Of a DNA stretch of 64,000 nucleotides, positions 55,785-64,000 are shown piece after piece. Position 1 is the stretch's first letter, and each line of letters starts with the position of its first letter. Source of the stretch: Euptelea pleiosperma (Eukaryota; Streptophyta; Magnoliopsida; Ranunculales; Eupteleaceae); contig CM068553.1 of the NCBI GenBank assembly GCA_035048495.1, positions 17,919,190 to 17,983,189 on the forward strand, written 5' to 3'. The position numbers and the translations under genes were made by a program. The notes below the pieces were generated by a model. That model had not been told where the DNA came from, did no database searches, and saw only the letters and a program-made list of their open reading frames with translations.

Positions 55785-57287
55785 CATTTTGGCAAATAAT
55801 GAAAAAGTTCGACCAACACTCCCATACGAGGGTCACGTGTTAGGATCTTTACTAGGCCTCAAGCCGTACATCACACTATGTGGGGCTCCACGATTCGATA
55901 TCGTGACCTGTAACGGCAATCGGCCTCGCACCTACGGACCCCTACCGTACCCTTAGGGAACGGCATTATTGAACCCCAACATCAAGTTCGTTATAGAATA
56001 GATATAGCTAAAGATGCTCCACTCATGAGCAGACAAGTTTTGTGATGCTTCATCTATAATGAAGGTAGATCCAACTTTCCATTGTAATGAGTATTTTCAG
56101 ACGATACACGTGGGCTCATACGATAATGACACGTGTCCCCTAGCATTATGATCGAGTGGCCGACTTGTTCATGATGAAGATCTGACCGATTGGGCATGAT
56201 GAAGACATGGTCGACTTGGGCATGATGAGGATCAGGTCGGCTTGGCATGGTAAAGATCAGGTCAAATCAAGATGACGAAGATCAGGCCAACCATGTTGAT
56301 TATTTCGATCTCATGGTTAGTCGGCCAGATAGAAAGTAAAGCTTGAACAACTAACAGGAAGCAGCCACATATTATACTTTTTCAGCAAAACACGATCTAC
56401 GACAAGTCACACATAAGACAAAGATGTCCAGATTGATTGATATGACCTCTATCGTGTTCTTAGACACGTAAGAGGTCGCATATCCTATAAATAGAGAGCT
56501 ACAGTAGTGAGAAAGGTAAGCAATCTTGAAAGCAAAAATAAGATAAAAGACTTTAGGAAGATACTTAAGCATCAGAGGCTCTACAGTGGATTTCCCACCA
56601 ACGGAGTTATTTTGTAAGTGGTGCTGGACGATACGAGGAAGGTGACGGACTTGTCGACAAGCTTATCAAATCACACGGGTAGGGAGACGATCTTCTCAGA
56701 TCAGACGTCTAAACTTATGGCAGTGGAGTCGAATCGGACGGATTTGAAGACTTAGCATCTGATTTAGTGCACATCTCCAGGGGTTGTGGGATTTTTCCCT
56801 TACATCCATCCAACAAGAAATAGTGCGAATTGTTTTAGTCTGCGTTTGTTAATTTACACACACGTCCTGATTTGCATGAGTAAAGTTGCGCGTTTTGTAA
56901 TGTGGAGCATTTTGGATGAACAATGATGAAAATTTATAACATACATTGCACATGTTTTGGGTTTGTCGAATAATATCCTAAAAATAGAGATGTGGCTCAC
57001 TCGTGTGGCCCCAAAGTACAATCAATATTGTCTCAAAATATGTGGGTCCTACATACTTATGCAGACCCCTGTGTATCATATCAATTTATATCAAGTGGAT
57101 TTCATATGCCTTGTGGCCCCACATGTCATGTAATCTACTGTCACGTGGACCTTACATACTAATTATGCTAGGTGTTCGTATTCTAAGGTCCCACGTCACG
57201 TGGGTCCTAGATATATGTGGTCCAAAAATCATGTGCGTTCCATGCTTCACATGTAGGGGTGTCAACGGGTCGGTTCTGGTTTGGTTC
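55785..57287. repeat. 1.5-kb tandem duplication, unit 1
   Basis: From CATTTTGGCAAATAATG to GGTCGGTTCTGGTTTGGTTC. It is repeated head to tail at 57288 with only scattered base changes (offset 1502-1503). It contains an LTR-like body (about 55838-56804: TGTTAGGATCTTTACTAGGC to TTTTCCCTTACA) with a TATA box TATAAATA at 56486-56493, then about 450 bp rich in CACGTGG/CATGTGG words, then the first bases of a hAT-like element. Confidence 0.9.
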
Positions 57288-58790
57288 CATTTTGGCAAAT
57301 AATGAAAAAGTTCAACCAACACTCCCATACTAGGGTCACATGTTAGGATCTTTACTAGGCCTCAAGCTGCACATCACACCATGTTGGACTCCACGATTCG
57401 ATATCGTGACCTGTAACGGCGATCGACCTCGCACCTACGGACCCCTACCGCACCCTTAGGGAACGGCATTATTGACCCCCAACATCAAGTTCGTTATAGA
57501 ATAGATATAGCTAAAGATGCTCCACTCATGAGCAGACAAGTTTTGTGATGCTTCATCTATAATGAAGGTAGATCAACTTTCCATTGTAATGAGTATTTTC
57601 AGACGATACACGTGGGCTCATACGATAATGACACGTGTCCCTTAGCATTATGATCGAGTGGCCGACTTGTTCATGATGAAGATCTGGCCGATTGGGCATG
57701 ATGAAGACGTGGCCGACTTGGGTATGATGAGGATCAGGTCGGCTTGGCATGGTAAAGATCAGGTCGAATCAAGATGACGAAGATTAGGCCGACCATGTCG
57801 ATTATTTCAATCTCATGGTTAGTTGGCCAGATAGAAAATAAAGCTTGAACAACGAACGGGAAGCAGCCATATATTGTACTTTTTCAGCAAAACACGATCT
57901 ACGACAAGTCACACATAAGACAAAGATGTCCAGATTGATTGATACGACCTCTATCGTGTTCTTGGACACGTAAGAGGTCGCATATCCTATAAATAGATAG
58001 CTACAGTAGTGAGGAAGGTAAGCAATCTTGAAAGCAAAAACAAGATAAAAGACTTTAAGAAGATACTTAAGCATCAGAGGCTCTACGGTGGATTTCCCAC
58101 CAACGGAGTTATTTTGTAAATAGTGCCAGACGATACGAGGAAGGTAATGGACTTGTCGACAAGCTTATCAGATCACACGAGTAGGGAGACGATCTTCTCG
58201 GATCAGACGTCTAAACTTACGGCAGTGGAGTCGAATCGGACGGATTTGAAGACTTAGCATCTGATTTAGTGCACATCTCCAGGGGTTGTGGGATTTTTCC
58301 CTTACATCCATCCAACAAGAAATAGTGCGAATTGTTTTAGTCTGCGTTTGTTAATTTACACACACGTCCTGATTTGCATGAGTAAAGTTGCGCGTTTTGT
58401 AATGTGGAGCATTTTGGATGAACAATGATGAAAATTTATAACATACATTGCACATGTTTTGGGTTTGTCGAATAATATTCTAAAAATAGAGATGTGGCTC
58501 ACTCGTGCGGCCCCAAAGTACAATCAATATTGTCTCAAAATATGTGGGTCCTACATACTTATGCAGACCCCTGTGTATCATATCAATTTATATCAAGTGG
58601 ATTTCATATGCCATGTGGCCCCACATGTCATGTAATCCACTGTCACGTGGACCTTACATACTAATTATGCTAGGTGTTCGTATTCTAAGGTCCCACGTCA
58701 CGTGGGTCCTAGATATATGTGGTCCAAAAATCATGTGCGTTCCATGCTTCATATGTAAGGGTGTCAACTGGTCAGTTCCGGTTTGGTTCC
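57288..58790. repeat. 1.5-kb tandem duplication, unit 2
   Basis: Second copy of 55785-57287, including the LTR-like body with TATAAATA at 57988-57995. Because the flanks of the LTR-like body are duplicated too, this is a segmental duplication and not the two LTRs of one element. Confidence 0.9.
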
Positions 58791-59114
58791 TAAGATAGCT
58801 AGAACTGGAGCCATTATTGCCAGTTCTTATCAGTTCCGATTCTCAAAATGATGGATTCGGAACTGGAACCAATTATTTGGTTCTTCTCGGTTTCGGTTAT
58901 GGGTATATTGGTACAAATCTTAATGAATTACAATTTTAACACTATATTTATATATTGGTTCCGATTTTTATCGATTTCTGGTACAAATCTAACTACCCAA
59001 AACCAGAACCATTAGTTTCTGTTCGGTTCTAGTTCTGATTCCAGTTCCGATTCTGGTCCTTTTTAAATCGGTTCCCAAAAATGTGTAACCAGTCGGGTAA
59101 AATTGACAGCCCTA
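58756..59114. mobile_element. hAT-like TIR element rich in GGTTCC words
   Basis: Starts TAAGGGTGTCAACTGG and ends AAAATTGACAGCCCTA, followed by GTCACATG. In unit 1 of the tandem duplication the same start is preceded by TTCACATG, so the 8-bp target duplication was probably TCACATG plus one variable base. About 359 bp, no ORF. Confidence 0.65.
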
Positions 59115-59339
59115 GTCACATGGGCCTACATGTGATGTGATCAAAATATCATGTGGGCATGATATGCCAGGTGAGCTCCACTTGCCACATGTCAATGTAT
59201 TAAGGTCCAACAGAGTGAGATACATAATAATATCACGTATGCATATACATTGAATCAACATCAGTGCACATTGAATGTGCACACGAAGGGTAGAAAGTAC
59301 CACAGTGAAATCAAATTGATTATGGAGTTGGCAACAAGC

Positions 59340-59570
59340 TACAACGGCCGTAATAACAGATTTGGACCTACCCCATTACGTTATGAACTGTTTTAACGCT
59401 CAGAAAATAATAGCCATATTTTTAGAAAATAACAGCCGTTATAACGAAAATGATGACCATTATTTCCATTTTACGTTACAAATTTTATTGAAATTTTGAA
59501 TTTTGAGCCGTTTTTTCTGTTATTTCCTATTATTTCTTTCTTTTTTTCCTTTTTTTGCCCCTGTGCATTA
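59340..59570. repeat. Fragment related to the hAT-type MITE family
   Basis: ACAACGGCCGTAATAACAGA, ATAACAGCCGTTATAACGAA and TTTTGCCCCTGTGCATTATA resemble the interior of 45089-45360 and 60950-61010. Ends are not clear. Confidence 0.45.
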
Positions 59571-59639
59571 TAATTCAAGATCAAGGGAACATCATTACTT
59601 TGAGTTAGGCCTAGTTATCTTCACTAGGGGGACGATGCG

Positions 59640-59975
59640 ATGCACGTGCACCTTACATATGGCATGCACACTCATAGAGATCACTGACCTTATAGATGTT
59701 TGGCCCATCCCTAGGTGGACCTAAATACTAAAATTCATCCTGATTAGTAATTTCTATATGTAAGATTAGAGTCTTTTTTAACCATGGATTTCAAGCATTA
59801 TTTGTGGTACTCAGATCCAAAGGTTAGAAATCACTAATCATTCTGATTTTTGTTATGTTCAACTACATAGTGATGGTCCAAACATCCATACAGTCAACGG
59901 CCTCTAATAGTGTGTCACGTGGATCACACTGTGGTCCGTCATTATCATTGTGGACATCCATCATCAAAAAAAATT
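59640..59975. mobile_element. Foldback MITE
   Basis: Left arm GATGTTTGGCCCATCCCTAG, right arm TAGTGATGGTCCAAACATCC and GTGTCACGTGGATCACACTG. AAATCACTAATCATTCTGAT lies on the right. Same dispersed family. Confidence 0.6.
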
Positions 59976-60181
59976 TCTTATAGAAAGAGTTCATGCATTA
60001 GCTGAGAGAAAAAAAAAAAAAGTTGCGTAAAGACTAAAGTACCCTTAAAAAGTAAAAGATATTATAAAAATTTTAAATAAACATAACATGCCATTTTCGA
60101 GATTTCATGCGTTAATTAGTAACGCCCTAAGAGCCTAGAATAGATTATATGAAGAAAGTTGATCAAAATTATTTTCACAAA

Positions 60182-61252
60182 TCTATATAACAAAACAGGA
60201 CGGTTGTCTCCCCCTCTTATTTGGCTTCATAAAGGATGGCCGAGATCTTATAACACTAAATGGACGGTAGATCTCAGCCACTCACACCCAATTTCGACAA
60301 ACGCTTTGTCGACGAGTGCCGCAGGCACGGGTCACCTACTATTTACCTACATATAATGAATGAAATGGGTTGGATTTACATATAGCCCAAGGGTCAGGTT
60401 CAGGAGCCCACTTTTTATGCCTCAAGATGGGTGTTACCGTTAAAACGGATTGAAACGGCCAGGGGCAAAAATGGAAAAAATAAATTTTAATGATTTTAAC
60501 GAAAAAAGTGGTACTGAAATTCAAAATTTAAATTTGAAAATTTGAAAATTGAAAATTAAAAAAAAAAAATTGAATTTAAGGGAAATTTAATGGTTTTCTT
60601 ATACCCCTCTTATCTTATATGGCTTCAATAATGAGTGGCTGAGACCCACTATGCTTCATATCGATGGCTGAGATTAACTCCCACCCAATTTTGACAAACA
60701 CTTTGTCGAAAAGTGCCGCGGGCACAAGCCCCCCACGCATATCAAGACAACTCAGTTCTATTCTCTTATCTTGTCCATCCATATCTAATGTGGACGGTTA
60801 GATAAAGAGTGGTTGAGATCAAATCCATAGATCTAAAGTGGACGGTTAGATTTCAGTCACTCAATCCGCCTCATTTGACCTCAATTTATTCAAAATTTAA
60901 ATTTCAACACTGTTATTTTTTGTTATTTATGTTATTTTTCCATTTACAATCCGTTATAACAGCCGTTATAATGGAAAAAACGGTAACACCCCAGTCCGTT
61001 ATACCGTTTGAGTGCCGAAGGCACCCAATTTTTGCAAACGCTTTTGTCGGAGAGTGCCGTGGGCATGGGCCATTTACTATTCTATATAACAAAACACATT
61101 GGTTGTCTCCCTACTTCTACCTCCTCTTATAAGCATCAACAAAGAAGGGTCGAGATCTAATCTTCCCCCAAAGGGACGGTCGATCTCCACCACTCACCTG
61201 ATTTTGGCAAATTCTTTGTCGAAGAGTGCCGATGGGACGGGGCACCCACTAG
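60182..61252 (+). mobile_element. Helitron-like composite, copy 2
   Basis: Same internal order as 52509-53576: end unit 60182-60342, hAT-MITE piece at about 60430-60600, hairpin-ended fragments (GTGCCGCGGGCAC at 60715, GTGCCGAAGGCAC at 61013), end unit 61081-61252 ending CCCACTAG|T. The flanking bases differ from copy 1, so the composite seems to have moved or been copied as a unit. Confidence 0.6.
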
Positions 61253-61499
61253 TATATGAGAAATCCGATCCCATGATATATATCCATGCGGTCAATGGGA
61301 CCATATGGCAGCAGTGAGTAACAAAATCGATATACCTGATAAATATCTACTAAAGGGATCATGACCACACCCTCTTTCAAATTTCAAATCTAGCCTGAGA
61401 CCTTCCCTCTTAAGGTCTTCGACGCTTGCCCTGCCGAGAAAATTTTTGATCTTGGTATTTTTTTTATCTAGGCATCCGGCCAGTAACTAAAAACGCAAT

Positions 61500-61779
61500 G
61501 TGGAACTCTTAGAGACCAATGACCGCGTGGATGTTTTGGTCCATCCCAATGTGGACCTACAGACCGAAAATCATCAAGATTGGTGGTTTATAACCATTAG
61601 ATTTTAGTCTTTTTCATGGGTTGATTTTCAGCTGTGGGATTCGAGCATTATCTAGATGTACTCGGATCCAATGACTATAAATTACCAATCAGGCCGAATT
61701 CTAGTCTCTAGGTCCACGTAGGTATGGGCCAAACATCCATACATTCATTATTCTCTAAGAGACTTCCACGTGGCATTTT
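61500..61779. mobile_element. Foldback MITE
   Basis: Left arm AATGTGGAACTCTTAGAGAC and GGATGTTTTGGTCCATCCC; right arm GGGCCAAACATCCATACATT and CTCTAAGAGACTTCCACGTG. About 280 bp. Confidence 0.65.
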
Positions 61780-62054
61780 TAAGGTGGTGCCCAGATTTCT
61801 CGATTAAGAAAACGTCAAGATCAAAATTTTTCTCAGCCATGACCCACTTTGACAGTCGCTTGCCTCCCTTTAAAAAAAAAGAATTTAAGAAAAATCGGAC
61901 GGTTTTGGGTTGTTCATCAATCCAACCAGCCCGGCCAATCCGAGTCTTACAACAATGCTTATTTCTTCTGTAGCAGGATGCTTGCATGCAATAGTGATTT
62001 GATCAAGAAATTCCCTAACCAAAGTTTTTACCTCTCTGCTCCCAAACTATAAAA

Positions 62055-62275
62055 CTCAGGCTCCGAGGACTTCTCTTTTTTACCCCCAAAATTTCCACCC
62101 CTCTTATCGGACAAGGATTCTGAGAATCCAACGGTGGTTGTGCTTTGACAAAAAGTGAATCCTGTGAATGCCAGCTCAGCATGGACAATCACCATTGATT
62201 CTTGGAATCAATGCCCCAGAGCAGGGCTATAGGGACAAGTCAAAAAAAGAGGGTCCCTAGAGCCCAACCCAAAAA
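62055..62275. mobile_element. TIR/foldback element related to 15730-16307
   Basis: Left CTCAGGCTCCGAGGACTTCT and TTTTTTACCCCC; right AAAAAAAGAGGGTCCCTAGA then GCCCAACCC. The middle has AATCCAACGGTGGTTGTGC and a GATTCTTGGAATCA palindrome. Confidence 0.5.
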
Positions 62276-62394
62276 ATATAAGGAGAGACTACGGCCATGC
62301 TTGGTTCACTGCATTGGGATGCAAATGCACTTACTTGCCACAATTTTGGAATTGCATGTGATTGGCTGGAGGCATGCAAAGAAGAGTACGTAGG

Positions 62395-62715
62395 GCTTTC
62401 AACAGATATTTTTCGAATTAAACATCCAAAACCAAAAAACATAAAAAAAGATCCAATATCCGAATTCAATTCGATCTCTAACGGATATTCTGAATCAATA
62501 TTCAAATTTGAATCCAATTAACTTATCAGATATCAGATCAGATATATCAGTATCCGAATCCGTATCCGAAAAATGTCTGAATATCAAAAATTATCTGAAT
62601 CCAAATCCAATATTAAGAAATTTTCGGATAATATCCAATTATTCGAATACGATTTTGAATATTCGACTAACCATTGAATTTAAAAAAATAAAAAAAAAAC
62701 TAAGGAAATAGTAAT
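62395..62715. repeat. GGATAT/TCCGAAT-rich repeat stretch
   Basis: Words ATCCGAATTC, TATCCGAATCCGTATCCG and CGGATAATATCCAATTATTC recur in both orientations. It looks like the interior of a transposon. No gene. Confidence 0.4.
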
Positions 62716-62921
62716 ATACTAACATCGGGATAAGTGTTAAAAAGTTCATGCAAGATGAGGAGCATTTCAATAAAATTTCCAAGAAATGCAAACCATCAAA
62801 CAATAATACAAGTCCAGTCCAGTTCAAAGTCTAAGAACAGTAATTACTACAATACTTGCTACAACATGCATGTCTAGTGAGTAATCCTACACCCACATGA
62901 CACACCACTCTCAGCCACAGA

Positions 62922-63425
62922 TTACCACTCCGACGAGCTCGGAAGTGGCTCGAGGTAATCGAACATGTCAGTCGGGAAGTCGTCGAAGAAGCTATCCGGC
63001 GTCCTCGGGTTGCTGTCTTCTCCAATTTCGCCGTTTCGAACACCGGTGTCCAATCCGAAAAATGGTAGCCTGGCTGGGAAATGTGAGCCATTGCCAGAAT
63101 CAGAAGCCTCTTGATGAGCAAACATGTCCAAGAGATTGGTGTCAAGATCTTGGCTTTCTGGCAAGAGTGGGAGGTCTAGTGATGAGTGAGGAAGTTGGGG
63201 AAATGGGAATTCTGGTGGTGGGTCCATGCACGACTTCTTATCAATGGCTGTGAATTCAAGTTGGGGAAGGTTTCTTTCCAAATTAAGCAAGTTTGGGTTC
63301 ACCAAATCTGGTAAGGCTACCATCTTGATCACTTCAGGGTTTCCCATGTAGGAAGATTGGCATGGCTGCTGCTGACACTTTGAAGATGATTCTTCCTCCA
63401 TTAGAATGGAACTAAGTCTATGATC
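62922..63425 (-). CDS. 3'-terminal exon of an unrecognised acidic protein
   Basis: Open on the minus strand from a good splice acceptor (ATTTTCAG at 63426-63433) to a TAA... stop at 62922-62924. It gives DHRLSSIL then MEEESSSKCQQQ and 155 further residues if in phase 0. The only Met near the start (63401) could also be a true initiator, giving 159 residues. The sequence is Pro/Ser-rich and acidic, with clusters PEFPFPQLP, LDLPLLPE and FFDDFPTDMFDYLEPLPSSS, like activation regions of plant transcription factors. No DNA-binding or catalytic domain is visible. Upstream exons would lie beyond 63425 or outside the window. Coding bias and intact length support a real gene; identity unknown. Confidence 0.6.
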   Translation of the reverse strand, partial: DHRLSSILMEEESSSKCQQQPCQSSYMGNPEVIKMVALPDLVNPNLLNLERNLPQLEFTAIDKKSCMDPPPEFPFPQLPHSSLDLPLLPESQDLDTNLLDMFAHQEASDSGNGSHFPARLPFFGLDTGVRNGEIGEDSNPRTPDSFFDDFPTDMFDYLEPLPSSSEW

Positions 63426-63571
63426 CTGAAAATCAATTAAATAGAAAACTAATTCACAAACAACGGAAAAAAAAAAAAAAAAAAAAACCCTGAAAAGAGT
63501 GTAGGAGATTCAACTTCTTATTCTGTATGGTTGCCCTGAATAAGTTTTCTAGAAATGATTTTCGCATATAA

Positions 63572-63712
63572 GGCTCTGTGTGGTGATCAACAAAAAGTTT
63601 TACAGAAAAATGATTTGTATGTTAGAATCTGTTGATACAGAAAAAGTTTTATGACATTATTTTGAAAAATTCATCTCTAAAAAACTTATTCCGGGCAACC
63701 ATACAGAGCGCC
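63572..63712. mobile_element. Tourist/PIF-type MITE
   Basis: 141 bp, ends GGCTCTGTGTGG and ATACAGAGCGCC, with TAA on both sides (63569-63571 and 63713-63715). It sits in a region (63510-64000) of further broken copies of the same family (GTATGGTTGCCCTGAATAAG, TGTAAAACTTTTTGTTGATT). Confidence 0.65.
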
Positions 63713-64000
63713 TAAATGTCGTAAAACGTTTTCTAACGGCCGGAGCCTAAAAAAATTGTTGATACATTTCCCTGACATACAAATCTTTTCTGTAAAACTT
63801 TTTGTTGATTACCATACATAGCCTTAGGCATTGTATGGTTGTCCGGAATAAGTTTTCAAGAAAATATTTTTGCATATGAATGTCAAAACTTTTTCTGTAT
63901 CAACACTTCCTGACATATACAAATCCTTGTTTTTTTTTATTTTCTGTAAAACATTTTGTTGATCACCAACAAATGTATTACATTTTCCAAGAAAAAGAAG

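Noticed and set aside
55838..58303. Intact small LTR retrotransposon with two LTRs
   Set aside because: The sequences flanking the LTR-like bodies are duplicated too, and the between-LTR segment repeats after the second body. This is a tandem duplication, not LTR-internal-LTR.

Overview
This is nuclear DNA from a flowering plant. The evidence is genes split by GT-AG introns, plant-specific families (a HEX6/STP hexose-proton symporter, a KUA1/MYBS3-type SHAQKYF MYB, a Tat-lineage Ty3/gypsy element with an antisense ORF) and dense MITEs, foldback elements and LTR debris. The genes are not GC-rich in the way grass genes are, so a dicot or magnoliid is more likely than a grass. I cannot name the species.

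Layout. 1-6.8 kb: two L1-type LINE remnants (minus strand), a very long LTR (copy 1 of a family seen three times), a 94-bp tandem array and a hAT-type MITE. 8.4-43.4 kb: an ancestral tandem array of three hexose-transporter genes on the plus strand, each with the same three-exon structure and the same upstream block. Copy A (8780-12343) and copy C (38348-43417) are open and predict 508 residues each. Copy B (13622-17564) is a pseudogene with several lesions, cut off inside exon 3 by a Tat/Retand-like retrotransposon (17565-31626). That element carries gag-pol on the minus strand, an intron-containing antisense ORF on the plus strand with its own TATA box and G-box cluster, and a 42-bp tandem array. 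Two about 2.85-kb solo LTRs (25477-28324 and 31627-34492) are inserted into it, each with a 5-bp target duplication. The element's outer 5' LTR end and the rest of gene B are gone, and 34.5-37.8 kb is unassigned transposon-like DNA.

43.4-50 kb: a three-exon KUA1/MYBS3-like MYB repressor gene (minus strand, 336 residues predicted). 50-62.9 kb: almost all repeats. These include foldback MITEs, a MULE nested in a hAT MITE with both target duplications readable, two copies of an about 1.07-kb Helitron-like composite, a Harbinger-type MITE, and a 1.5-kb segment duplicated in tandem. 62.9-63.4 kb: the 3'-terminal exon of an acidic, Pro/Ser-rich protein I do not recognise.

The functional content is sugar import (two intact plasma-membrane hexose symporters) and a sugar/stress/growth-related MYB repressor. 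I saw no new enzymatic or defence system. What stands out is structural: a dying tandem duplicate with a datable series of insertions, introns carrying long hairpins (about 2.8 kb in gene C), and a retrotransposon with what looks like an independent plus-strand promoter facing its own antisense gene. Splice sites are by-eye calls supported by agreement between the paralogs.
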